A stretch of 55,710 nt of DNA from Acidobacteriota bacterium (GTDB lineage Bacteria; Acidobacteriota; Terriglobia; UBA7540). Location: positions 1-55,710 of the forward strand of contig PLSX01000280.1 of assembly GCA_003165315.1 (NCBI GenBank), given 5' to 3'. Numbering within the stretch: position 1 is the stretch's first letter; each line of letters opens with the position of its first letter. A program made the position numbers and the translations under genes. Under the pieces are notes generated by a model. That model ran no database searches, was not told where the DNA came from, and saw only the letters and a program-made list of their open reading frames with translations. Positions 36,224 to 44,552 of this stretch are shown here, one piece after another.

Positions 36224-37321
36224 GTGTCTCTAGACAAGGCCACAATCAAATCTCTTCCCAAGGTTTTACTGCATGAGCATCTCGATGGGTCGATGCGCCC
36301 ACAGACTATTATCGAACTCGCCAAAGACGCCAAGTATACGAAGCTGCCGACCGACGATCCGGCCGCGCTGGCGGAATGGTTCTATCAGGGTGCCTATCGG
36401 GGAGACCTGGGCGGCTACCTGGAGGGCTTTGCCCACACCATCGCCGTGACCCAAACTGCTGAGGCATTAGAGCGTGTCGCCTACGAACAGGTGGAGGACC
36501 TGAAGAATGATGGCGTTGTCTACTTCGAGACGCGGTTTGCTCCCATCTTTCATACCAAAAAAGGTCTGACTCACATGGACGTTGTGGCTGCCGTGCTGAA
36601 GGGGTTGGAACGGGGGAGAAAGGACTTCAAGATCCCTGCCGGATTGATCATCTGTGCCATGCGCAACATGAAAATTTCGCTTGAGATGGCAGAACTCGCC
36701 GTGGATTTCCGCGATCGCGGCGTAGTGGGATTCGATCTGGCGGGCGAAGAGGGCGGCTATCCTCCCAAGAAACACGTCGACGCGTTCCACTATATCCAGC
36801 GCCAGAATTTCAATATCACTGTCCACGCGGGTGAGGGCTACGGAAAGGAATCCATCTGGCAGGCCATTCAATATTGTGGAGCTCACCGCATCGGCCATGG
36901 AACGCGGTTGATTGATGATATTGCCGTGACGGAAGGATCTGGGGTCAGGTTAGGCGGGCTGGCGCAATACGTTCTAGACAAGCGTATTCCCCTGGAAATC
37001 TGCCTTTCAAGTAACGTCCATACCGGGGCGATTCCTGCAATTGCCGATCACCCCTTCAAGGTGCTTTATCGGGAGCAGTTCCGTGTCACCCTGAACACCG
37101 ACAATCGGCTGATGAGCCGCACGAGCATGAGCAATGAGTTTCAGGTGGCCATGGATACGTTTGGCCTGGGCCTGGATGATTTCGAAAAGATCACGATCAA
37201 CTCCATGAAGAGTTCCTTCCTTCCTTACGCAGAACGCATCCGCATTATCTATACCGCCATCAAATCGGGCTATGCCAGAATCCGCTACCCTGAGCACCCC
37301 GCAGCCATCGGCGAGGTCTAA
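36224..37321 (+). CDS. add: Adenosine deaminase
   Basis: This 365-residue enzyme hydrolyses adenosine and deoxyadenosine to inosine and ammonia. It has the zinc site HEHLDG (His17, His19), HAGEGYG, RIGHGTRL, LSSNVHTGAIP, and LNTDNRLMS with the metal Asp. In the last motif the second Asp of the common TDD is Asn, a form I believe many bacterial members share. The start is GTG, with a strong GGAGGT 7 bases before it. It is the first plus-strand gene of the nucleoside section, diverging from the threonine-synthase-like gene with 215 bases between the starts. It feeds inosine to purine nucleoside phosphorylase at 37816. Confidence 0.93.
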   Translation: MSLDKATIKSLPKVLLHEHLDGSMRPQTIIELAKDAKYTKLPTDDPAALAEWFYQGAYRGDLGGYLEGFAHTIAVTQTAEALERVAYEQVEDLKNDGVVYFETRFAPIFHTKKGLTHMDVVAAVLKGLERGRKDFKIPAGLIICAMRNMKISLEMAELAVDFRDRGVVGFDLAGEEGGYPPKKHVDAFHYIQRQNFNITVHAGEGYGKESIWQAIQYCGAHRIGHGTRLIDDIAVTEGSGVRLGGLAQYVLDKRIPLEICLSSNVHTGAIPAIADHPFKVLYREQFRVTLNTDNRLMSRTSMSNEFQVAMDTFGLGLDDFEKITINSMKSSFLPYAERIRIIYTAIKSGYARIRYPEHPAAIGEV

Positions 37322-37327
37322 CACAAA

Positions 37328-37366
37328 CTCCTCCCGAGCCTCTTCGGTTCACTCTTGACGGAGGAG
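37328..37366. terminator. Possible bidirectional terminator between add and cdd
   Basis: CTCCTCC (37328-37334) and GGAGGAG (37360-37366) pair around a smaller CCGA...TCGG stem. AATTTC follows on the plus strand. The site lies just after the add stop codon, between genes that converge. Confidence 0.4.
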
Positions 37367-37419
37367 AATTTCGGGCCAAGGACGCACGGATGAATCTGCT
37401 CATCCTCTCAGGGAGATGC

Positions 37420-37809
37420 TTAGAGGGTGCTCTGGTCAAAGGGGTAGGGAAATAATTTGGAAAGCCGAAGCGTTTTTTGGAAGCCTTGCAGGTTGGCGAG
37501 AATCACTTCAATGTCACCGCAGAATTCCCACAGAAGTTGCCGGCAAGCGCCGCAGGGGGAGGCAGGTGGCTCGCTGGAAGTCACCACGGCAATTTGCGTG
37601 AACTTCCTTTCGCCCTCTGATAGTGCCTTCCACAGAGCTACACGCTCTGCGCAAACGGTCAAACCGTAGGTGGAATTCTCAACATTGCAACCCGTGTAAA
37701 CCTTACCGCTGGCAGTTACCAGTGCCGCCCCAACTTTATAGTGGGAGTAATCCGCGCAGGCGTTCTCTCGCACTTTCACTCCAAGCGCAATCAGCTCTTC
37801 AGGATTCAT
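37420..37809 (-). CDS. cdd: Cytidine deaminase
   Basis: This 129-residue cytidine deaminase, of the short tetrameric type, has its zinc site in TVCAERVA and PCGACRQ, and NVENSTYG before it. It makes uridine and deoxyuridine. The ATG is 6 bases after the pnp stop, and its ribosome site GAGGAG is made by the last Glu codons of pnp, so the genes are coupled. Its uridine product feeds the pyrimidine phosphorylase at 40172. Confidence 0.93.
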   Translation of the reverse strand: MNPEELIALGVKVRENACADYSHYKVGAALVTASGKVYTGCNVENSTYGLTVCAERVALWKALSEGERKFTQIAVVTSSEPPASPCGACRQLLWEFCGDIEVILANLQGFQKTLRLSKLFPYPFDQSTL

Positions 37810-37815
37810 TGTCTC

Positions 37816-38742
37816 TTACTCCTCTTCTACTTGAGCGGCAATCTCCGTCCGCCGGTCGGCGCTCAGAGAGCGCCTCTGCAATATTTGCAGCAGAATCGCG
37901 TCGAGAAGATCTGCGAGATTGCGCGAAGCTGCGCGGCCCGCGGTAAGCACTTCCTCATGTGACAATGGTTTTCCCGCCAGTCCCGCGGCGCGATTGGAAA
38001 TTGTAGCGATGGCAAGCACGCGGCGTTTCAACTGGCGGGCCGCCATGACTTCCGGCACCGTAGACATCCCCACAGCATCGGCGCCCATGCCCTTCAATGC
38101 GCGGATTTCTGCCGGCGTCTCATAGGTGGGGCCGAGCAATGAGGCATACACTCCCTCAAAGCACGGCACGCACAGGCTGGTTGCCGCTTTCCGCGTAATG
38201 CGGCGCAAGCGGGGATCATAGGCTTCCGTCAAGTCTACAAATTGTGCTCCCCAGCGCGGATCGTGAACTCCGACTAGGGGATTCACTCCCTGCATGTGCA
38301 GGTGGTCGGAAAAGACCATGAAGCCACCGGGCTTTGATTTGGCGGCAATCCCACCCGCGGCGCAAGTCAGGATGAATGTTTCAACACCCGCCAGAGCCAA
38401 CACTCGGACGGGGAATACCACGGCAGACGGCGCTTGGCCTTCATAGCAGTGGACGCGGCCTTCTAGAATGGCCACGGGAGCTTCCCTCCAGTTTCCCAAA
38501 TGGAGCATACCGCCATGCCCCTGTACGGTCGTCCCGGGGAAATGCGGGATGAGCTTGTAGGGAATTTTCACCTGCGTCTTAAGCCGACCCACGACTTCAT
38601 CCAACCCGGAGCCGAGAGTGATGGCAACGCTTGGTGCAAAGCCTCTGGAAAGGATGTAATCAGCCGCCTGCTTTGCCTGCTCATAGCCATGCGGCGAGGA
38701 CTGAGCAACAAATGATGTTCGACGAGCCATAAGTTTCACCAT
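37816..38742 (-). CDS. Purine nucleoside phosphorylase
   Basis: This 308-residue trimeric-type purine nucleoside phosphorylase splits inosine and guanosine with phosphate into base and ribose-1-phosphate. Motifs include LGSGLDEVV, FPGTTVQGHGG, GPTYETPAE and GMSTVPEV. I chose ATG 38742, because GAGGT stands 7 bases before it. An upstream ATG at 38760 is weaker. It follows the NupC gene and overlaps functionally with cdd. The free hypoxanthine and guanine it releases would enter the Mo-hydroxylase route at 29-33 kb. Confidence 0.92.
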   Translation of the reverse strand: MVKLMARRTSFVAQSSPHGYEQAKQAADYILSRGFAPSVAITLGSGLDEVVGRLKTQVKIPYKLIPHFPGTTVQGHGGMLHLGNWREAPVAILEGRVHCYEGQAPSAVVFPVRVLALAGVETFILTCAAGGIAAKSKPGGFMVFSDHLHMQGVNPLVGVHDPRWGAQFVDLTEAYDPRLRRITRKAATSLCVPCFEGVYASLLGPTYETPAEIRALKGMGADAVGMSTVPEVMAARQLKRRVLAIATISNRAAGLAGKPLSHEEVLTAGRAASRNLADLLDAILLQILQRRSLSADRRTEIAAQVEEE

Positions 38743-38768
38743 TTCCGTGACCTCAATCATGCGAATAT

Positions 38769-38872
38769 CGAAACTGGAAAATCGAAAATTAAAAACCCAG
38801 ATTCAAGATTCAACTTTCGAATACGGGGCGAATGTCCAATTTTGAATTTCGTTTTTCCATTTTCGAGTTTCC
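38769..38872. repeat. Inverted heptad element between nupC and pnp
   Basis: The left arm begins CGAAACT, GGAAAAT, CGAAAAT, TAAAAAC (from 38769) and runs into CAAGATT, CAACTTT. The right arm (38836-38872, reversed) is GAAACTC, GAAAATG, GAAAAAC, GAAATTC, AAAATTG. The element fills most of the spacer, and its right arm ends 8 bases before the nupC stop codon. Confidence 0.65.
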
Positions 38873-38880
38873 TCCTGCCT

Positions 38881-40080
38881 TTACGTCAGCAGAAGCCCTG
38901 CAATTGCCGCCGCCAGATAATTAGCCAAGGTGCCCGCGATCAACGCCCTGAAACCAAGTCGGGCCAAATCCTGTTTCCTCGTTGGGGCCAGCGCGCCAAT
39001 GCCGCCAATTTGAATCCCGATGGAAGAGAAATTGGCAAACCCGCAGAGCGCAAAAGTTGCAATGGTAAAAGAACGATCGGCGATATGCCCCTTCAGCGGG
39101 CCAAGCATGGAAAAGGCCACGAATTCATTCACCACCACTTTGGTGCCCATCAAATTCCCAATCGTTGCGGCGTCTTTCCACGGAACACCCAAGAGCCACG
39201 CCACAGGTGCAAGTGGGTAACCAAGCAAAGTTTGAAGCGTAGTATGAGCCACGCCAAGGCCCAGGTTAACCAGATAAATGAGCGCCACAAATGCCACCAG
39301 CATGGCGGCGACATTCAGCGCCAGGTGGAGACCGTCAGAGACTCCGCGCGATGTGGCATCCAAAAGATTGATGGGTTTCCCTTCCTCAGTAAGCTTCACG
39401 TTGCCCGCAGTCAGGGGATGGCCAGTTTCCGGAACCAGCATCTTGGACAGCACAATAGTCCCGGGAGCGGTCATCACCACGGCGGTCAACAGGTGGCGCG
39501 CCTCCGCTCCGAATAGGACATAGGCCCCAAAGACCGATCCGGCGATATGCGCCATCCCCGCGGTCATGATGGTCATTAGCTCAGATTCTGTCAGGTCCTT
39601 CAGGTAGGGCCGAATCACCAGCGGCGCTTCCGTTTGCCCCATCAAAATGCTGGCAGCAACCTCAAGGGATTCAGCTCCGCTTGTTCCCAGCAATCTCATC
39701 ATGGCCCTGCCGGTCATGGTCACCAGAAAGGGGATGACGCGCACGTAGTAAAGAATGGACATCAGAGCGGCCACGAAGATAATCATGGGCAAAGCTTGAA
39801 AAGCAAAAACGAACCCAAAACTGCTCTGATGTTTACCCAGATCACCAAACACGAACTCCGATCCGGCAAAGGAGCAGTTCAGGATACTCACGAAGGCGCC
39901 TGAAACCTTGGTCATGAGGTTATAGCCCAATCCCGTGCGCAAGACGAATAATGCCACAAGGATTTGCAACCCGAATCCAATGCCCACGGTGCGCCAGGGA
40001 ATGGCTTTCCGGTTCTTGGAAAGCAGGGTGGCCGCCGCCAGAATCACCATCATGCCGAGTATGGGGATAAACCGAGTCAT
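38881..40080 (-). CDS. nupC: NupC-type concentrative nucleoside transporter
   Basis: This 399-residue member of the concentrative nucleoside transporter family imports nucleosides with H+ or Na+. It has about ten hydrophobic segments and the signature GTSGAESLEVAASI followed by MGQTEAPLVI. I chose ATG 40080 for its GAGGTC site 5-6 bases upstream; the frame upstream is longer but not conserved. It stands inside a pdp-nupC-pnp-cdd run, which makes it the entry step of the salvage pathway. Confidence 0.9.
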   Translation of the reverse strand: MTRFIPILGMMVILAAATLLSKNRKAIPWRTVGIGFGLQILVALFVLRTGLGYNLMTKVSGAFVSILNCSFAGSEFVFGDLGKHQSSFGFVFAFQALPMIIFVAALMSILYYVRVIPFLVTMTGRAMMRLLGTSGAESLEVAASILMGQTEAPLVIRPYLKDLTESELMTIMTAGMAHIAGSVFGAYVLFGAEARHLLTAVVMTAPGTIVLSKMLVPETGHPLTAGNVKLTEEGKPINLLDATSRGVSDGLHLALNVAAMLVAFVALIYLVNLGLGVAHTTLQTLLGYPLAPVAWLLGVPWKDAATIGNLMGTKVVVNEFVAFSMLGPLKGHIADRSFTIATFALCGFANFSSIGIQIGGIGALAPTRKQDLARLGFRALIAGTLANYLAAAIAGLLLT

Positions 40081-40171
40081 TCTTTGACCTCTTCCTCGCA
40101 GCAGTTTGACGCGCCACTGGGATTCCCTCTTCGGGATGACCATCCGCTACACTTCATGCCAATTCGGAAGA

Positions 40172-41521
40172 CTAGAACTCGACAATCCGGTCCGGCGGAA
40201 CCACGGCGCCTTCTGAGTGCAGTACCCGCTCCAATATCAAAGGGGGAGGCGAAACGGGATCGGGAGAAATGACAATTGAGCCGCGGATCATATCAAGCGC
40301 CCGGGGCACGCGCGAGCGGTCATTTGAATGAAGGATGCAAATGGTATCGCCGGCACGAACCGCGTCGCCCATCTTCTTCTCAAAAACCAAGCCCACCGCG
40401 GGGTCAATAATAGCGTCTGCCCGTTCCCGCCCGGCGCCCAGCACCATCGACGCCACACCCATCACTCGCGCTTCCAATCCCGCAATATAGCCGTCCGCGG
40501 AGGCCACCACGGAATCCTTATATAGGGCGTGGGGCAAGAGAGAGTAGTCTTCCAGCGCACGCGGATTTCCGCCCTGCTCCTCCACCACTCGCGCAAACCG
40601 ATCCAGAGCCTGGCCGCTCGCGATGGCGGAGTCATATCGCGCCCTTGCTTCTTCCAGAGAATCCGTCACGTTGCCCAGCAAAAGCATGTGGGCGGTCAAC
40701 TCGCGGCTTAGCTCAACCAAATCGCGCGGGCCACGGCCTTTCAGTGTTTCGACGGACTCGATGACTTCAAGGGCGTTCCCCACCGCGTTGCCCAGGGGCT
40801 GGCTCATGTCCGTGATCAAGGCATGGACGCGCTTGCCGTGCGCCGCTCCGGTGTTCACCAGGCTGGTTGCCAGCGCGCGGGCATGCTCCAACTCCTGCAT
40901 GAATGCTCCCGTCCCGGTTTTGACGTCGAGCACCAGTCCATCAATGCCCTCTGCCAGCTTCTTGCTCATGATGGAAGCGGTGATCAGCGGGATTGATTCC
41001 ACTGTGGCGGTGACGTCGCGCAAGGCATAAAGTTTGCGATCCGCAGGCGCAAATTCTTCCGTCGCAGCGCCTAAGGCGAGGCCACACTTCTCCAATATCC
41101 TCAGGAACTCCTGGTATGACAGCCGGGGACTGAAGCCGGGGATGGCTTCCAACTTATCAAGCGTTCCGCCAGTGTGCCCCAGGCCCCGGCCGGAAATCAT
41201 CGGCACCAAAACTCCTGCCGCCGCGGCTGCTGGAGCAATAATTAAAGAAGTTTTGTCTCCAACACCCCCAGTGGAATGCTTATCGACCTTGGCGACGGGC
41301 AAAGTGGAAAAATCAAGCATGCGGCCCGATCGCAGCATCGCCTCTGTCAGGTCCGCGGTTTCCCCACGATCCATGCCGCGAAAATAGACCGCCATCAACA
41401 AGGCGGAAGCCTGATAGTCGGGAATTTCGCCCCGAGTAAAACGCTCCACGAAGTCAAATACCTCTGCTTTGGTGAGGACCAGACCGTCCCGTTTTTTCCG
41501 GATTAATTCAGGCGTTTCCAT
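40172..41521 (-). CDS. Pyrimidine-nucleoside (thymidine) phosphorylase
   Basis: This 449-residue phosphorylase splits uridine, thymidine and deoxyuridine. The family signature SGRGLGHTGGTLDKLE and VDKHSTGGVGDKTSL (phosphate site) are clear, and the C-terminal PYNP domain is present (QALDRFARVV, VSPPPL). Length and sequence fit both DeoA and Pdp; I do not choose between them. It is the first gene of the minus-strand run and diverges from deoC. Confidence 0.92.
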   Translation of the reverse strand: METPELIRKKRDGLVLTKAEVFDFVERFTRGEIPDYQASALLMAVYFRGMDRGETADLTEAMLRSGRMLDFSTLPVAKVDKHSTGGVGDKTSLIIAPAAAAAGVLVPMISGRGLGHTGGTLDKLEAIPGFSPRLSYQEFLRILEKCGLALGAATEEFAPADRKLYALRDVTATVESIPLITASIMSKKLAEGIDGLVLDVKTGTGAFMQELEHARALATSLVNTGAAHGKRVHALITDMSQPLGNAVGNALEVIESVETLKGRGPRDLVELSRELTAHMLLLGNVTDSLEEARARYDSAIASGQALDRFARVVEEQGGNPRALEDYSLLPHALYKDSVVASADGYIAGLEARVMGVASMVLGAGRERADAIIDPAVGLVFEKKMGDAVRAGDTICILHSNDRSRVPRALDMIRGSIVISPDPVSPPPLILERVLHSEGAVVPPDRIVEF

Positions 41522-41854
41522 GATCGGATGTGAAAGTGTACCCCAGGATGTCTACAACACCTTTTATTGATTCTCTGGAAAATGTGAGTATACAACGTTC
41601 TGCAATCCCCCTATTGAGGATTCACCAAAACCAAACCTACTACCCACATTTGTCCGGGCTGTGGTGACGAATTTTGGTTTTCAAGTTTCGATTCACGATT
41701 TCCAGCCCTTCTTTCCGACCCGGTATGCCAGGATTACGATCGGCACTTGAGGTCTTGGGGGAGCCAGCATACAATCTTGATTCACTTGGAAGTTGGAGGC
41801 GAGCGCTCCCGCAGGTTGCGGGAGAGAACATACCACCGCACAATGGAGCATAAG
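41522..41854. promoter_or_regulatory. Divergent leader between pyrimidine phosphorylase and deoC
   Basis: This 333-base region must hold the promoters of both diverging genes. At 41675-41703, read in reverse, are four 7-base units (GGAAATC, GTGAATC, GAAACTT, GAAAACC) like those at 38769. No reverse partner of matching quality was found. The start of deoC at 41855 follows GGAG (41845-41848). No clear operator was found. Confidence 0.5.
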
Positions 41855-42541
41855 ATGGACTACACCTACAACGAGATCGCAAAAATGGTCGACCACTCAT
41901 TGCTTCCCCCTTCTCTTACGGATGAGGACCTGGAATACGGGTGCAGGCTGGCGGTGGAATACAACTGCGCCAGCGTCTGCATCATGCCCTATTACCTCAA
42001 AAGGTGCGCCGAGATTTTGCAGGGAAGCACGGTAAAGGCCAGCACCACCATTGGCTTTCCGCACGGCGGCCACACGACGGCCATCAAAGTGGCGGAGGCG
42101 GAGCGGGCCTTGCTTGACGGCTGCCAGGAATTGGACATGGTCGTTAACATCAGCAAGGTTCTGAGCGGAGATTGGGATTATGTGCGCCAGGACCTGAAGA
42201 GTGTCATCGATCCTGCTCATGCCAGATATCAGAAGGTTAAAGTGATTTTTGAAAACTGCTACCTGAAGGACGAGCACAAGGTCCGCCTGTGTGAGATCTG
42301 TGCGGAAGTCGGCGCCGATTGGGTGAAAACCTCGACGGGTTTCGGGCCGTCGGGAGCCACCATCGAAGACGTAAAGCTGATGCGGGCACACTCCCCTGCG
42401 CACGTTCAGGTGAAGGCGGCAGGGGGCATTCGCGAGCTTGACCAATTGCTGGCTTTCCGCGCCCTGGGTGTCTCACGCGTGGGGGCCTCGAGGACCAAGT
42501 TCATTCTGGAAGAGTGCCGACGGCTGCTGGGAGAATGGTAA
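41855..42541 (+). CDS. deoC: Deoxyribose-phosphate aldolase
   Basis: This 228-residue class I aldolase turns deoxyribose-5-phosphate into glyceraldehyde-3-phosphate and acetaldehyde. The Schiff-base lysine lies in WVKTSTGFG, and the second lysine in VQVKAAGGIR. I chose ATG 41855, since GGAG sits 6 bases upstream. ATG 41843 is four codons earlier and lacks a good site. It needs a phosphopentomutase to supply deoxyribose-5-phosphate, and the phosphohexomutase at 44553 is the candidate. It converges on ribokinase. Confidence 0.93.
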   Translation: MDYTYNEIAKMVDHSLLPPSLTDEDLEYGCRLAVEYNCASVCIMPYYLKRCAEILQGSTVKASTTIGFPHGGHTTAIKVAEAERALLDGCQELDMVVNISKVLSGDWDYVRQDLKSVIDPAHARYQKVKVIFENCYLKDEHKVRLCEICAEVGADWVKTSTGFGPSGATIEDVKLMRAHSPAHVQVKAAGGIRELDQLLAFRALGVSRVGASRTKFILEECRRLLGEW

Positions 42542-42548
42542 GGCGAAA

Positions 42549-42666
42549 TTCAATTAAGAATTAGGAATTAAGAATTGAAACCATGGGAGGAATTTCCCAT
42601 CCGAGATAACGTGCCGCCAACTGAAGAGTCTGCATTCTTAGTTCCTAATTTCTAATTCTTAATTCC
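42549..42666. repeat. Inverted heptad element between deoC and ribokinase
   Basis: The left arm (42549-42577) repeats AATTAAG/AATTAGG. The right arm (42635-42666, reversed) reads GGAATTAAGAATTAG followed by AAATTAG and GAACTAAG. The right arm holds the TAA stop codon of ribokinase. The core has a smaller palindrome, ATGGGA...TCCCAT. The neighbours converge, so the element may also serve as a bidirectional terminator. Confidence 0.7.
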
Positions 42667-43591
42667 CCCTCCTCTCCCATTCATTATCAAACTCCTCCCG
42701 GCTCGGAAACGATTTCTGCGTTCCCACGTGCGTCGTTGAGAGAGCCGCATAAAGGCTGGCACGGGTAAGAGTTTCCCTGTCCGTCAACCCTTCCGCCAGG
42801 AACACGGCAAAACTGCCAATGAAAGCGTCGCCGGCGCCGGTGCTATCGATGGGATCGACTTTGAAGGCCGGGATCAGTTCCATGCCTTCGGATGTTGCCA
42901 GTAGTGAGCCGCGCTCGCCCAGTGTGATAACGACCTTTGCCAACCCCCGCGCCAGCAAATAGCCTGCACATCTCTTCGCCTCCTCAAGATCGTGAACGGG
43001 AATACCGGTGATGGCTTCGGCCTCGCTCTCGTTGGGCACGAAATAGTCCGCCGCTGCAATTTCTTTGAAATCCAGAGGCAGCGCAGGAGCAGGATTGACG
43101 ATGCATCGAACACCATGTGCCTTAGCAAAACGAATGGTGTGGTAGACAGTGGCCAACGGAATTTCAAATTGCAGCAGAATCGTGTCTGCCTGAGCGAGAA
43201 GTGAGGCGGCGGCGTCCACGTCATCGGGAGAAAGCAGTTCGTTCGCCCCCTTAATGACCACAATTCGATTCTGACCACTCGAGTCCACAAAGATGGGCGC
43301 AACGCCGGAGGAAATTCCTTCCGCAATGAGTACATGACTGGCGTCGATGCCCTGGCATTCGAAATTCTTGATCGTGGCCGGCCCAAACAAGTCGCTCCCA
43401 ACCTTCGCCACCATTCCGACGGAAGCGCCACATCGACTTGCCGCCACGGCCTGGTTCGCCCCCTTGCCGCCGAAGCCCAGGTCAAATTTCTTTCCAAAAA
43501 TCGTTTCACCCGGCCGCGGAAACATGTCATTGAAAATCGACAAGTCAACGTTGGCGCTTCCCACCACTGCAATTTTGGATTGCTTTGCCAT
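42659..43591 (-). CDS. rbsK: Ribokinase (PfkB family)
   Basis: This 310-residue PfkB-type kinase begins KIAVVGSANVDLSIF, has GGKGANQAVAASR, and carries the catalytic signature DSTGAGDAFIGSFA. It phosphorylates ribose, or deoxyribose, at O5. I chose ATG 43591, with GGGGAGAAGTT upstream; the frame runs open for 76 residues further but is not conserved and overlaps the thymidine kinase. It is downstream of tdk on the same strand, and its stop codon lies in the heptad element at 42549. Confidence 0.9.
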   Translation of the reverse strand: MAKQSKIAVVGSANVDLSIFNDMFPRPGETIFGKKFDLGFGGKGANQAVAASRCGASVGMVAKVGSDLFGPATIKNFECQGIDASHVLIAEGISSGVAPIFVDSSGQNRIVVIKGANELLSPDDVDAAASLLAQADTILLQFEIPLATVYHTIRFAKAHGVRCIVNPAPALPLDFKEIAAADYFVPNESEAEAITGIPVHDLEEAKRCAGYLLARGLAKVVITLGERGSLLATSEGMELIPAFKVDPIDSTGAGDAFIGSFAVFLAEGLTDRETLTRASLYAALSTTHVGTQKSFPSREEFDNEWERRGN

Positions 43592-43727
43592 AACTTCTCC
43601 CCTGGGTCCTGTTACCTTGCCCCCGGCCAACCGGTGAATATGGATTGCCTTCCCTCTTCGTTTTCGTCGCGCGACAGGATCAGAAAGATCCGGCAAGCCA
43701 AACCCTCGCGCCAGCAGGTTCTTTGCC

Positions 43728-44369
43728 TTAAGACGGTTCGTCTTCAACCGGCATATTCGCCCGCCTGGGCCGGCCGGGAAGAACAAAGTGCTTGGCGCAG
43801 CGTGGGCGGTAAGAATCACCCGCCAACAAGGTGGGACTCTCGTAGGAAGCTGGCTGGCCGTTGCTCAGTCGCTGCGAGAAGAACGCCCTTGCCCCGCATT
43901 CACAGTATGCGATGCACCATGGGACGTTTCCGCCGTAGGCATTCACCAACCATACGAGGGCCAGCATGTCACCGAAGGGTTGGCCGCGAAAGTTCAGGTC
44001 GAGCCCCGCGGCAATCACATCATAGCCCCGCTCCAAGAGGGCACGTGTACAGTCGAATAATTCGCGCACGAATTGGCCCTCGTCGATCGCCACGCAGTTG
44101 ACGGGCTTTCCAATGATCCTTTCGCGCTCTGCAATGAAAGCGAACATCTCCCATGGGTTGGAAGAGTCAAACTCCACCGCATCCATTTGCCGATGGCTAA
44201 GCTGATTACGGCTTTGGACCACGCCCTGCGCGCTTTTGGTGTCGTCCTTGGGCTTGAAGAGAATGACAGATTGGTGCGCAAACTCCTCACGCATTGCGAC
44301 GCGTCGAATCAGCTCAGCCGTTTTGTTGCTTCGCATAGGGCCAATCACAACTTCGATTGTTCCCGGCAT
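43728..44369 (-). CDS. tdk: Thymidine kinase (TK1-type) with altered P-loop
   Basis: This 213-residue protein has the TK1-family layout, with P-loop region residues 10-17, AIDEGQFV (Walker B), ITAGLDLNFRG-like AAGLDLNFRGQPFG, and a C-terminal zinc lobe with CECGARAFFSQR and RCAKH. The P-loop reads GPMRSNKT. The usual form is GPMFSGKT, so the conserved Gly before Lys is Asn here. The enzyme would phosphorylate thymidine and deoxyuridine. Whether the change lowers activity or is a family variant is not known. It diverges from the phosphohexomutase gene. Confidence 0.85.
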   Translation of the reverse strand: MPGTIEVVIGPMRSNKTAELIRRVAMREEFAHQSVILFKPKDDTKSAQGVVQSRNQLSHRQMDAVEFDSSNPWEMFAFIAERERIIGKPVNCVAIDEGQFVRELFDCTRALLERGYDVIAAGLDLNFRGQPFGDMLALVWLVNAYGGNVPWCIAYCECGARAFFSQRLSNGQPASYESPTLLAGDSYRPRCAKHFVLPGRPRRANMPVEDEPS

Positions 44370-44552
44370 ATCAGGATCTCCTCCACGTAACGGTTGCGGT
44401 AGTCTATTCCAAATTCAGCAATGTCCAAAGTTTTTTCGGTTCTCTTAAGCTGCCAGCTCTCACGGATCTACAAGGGCGACATCATGGACCGGCGCGACCA
44501 GTGGGGTTCGTATTAGAATCGAAGTATCAAATTCCGGAACGAGGCGAAACAC

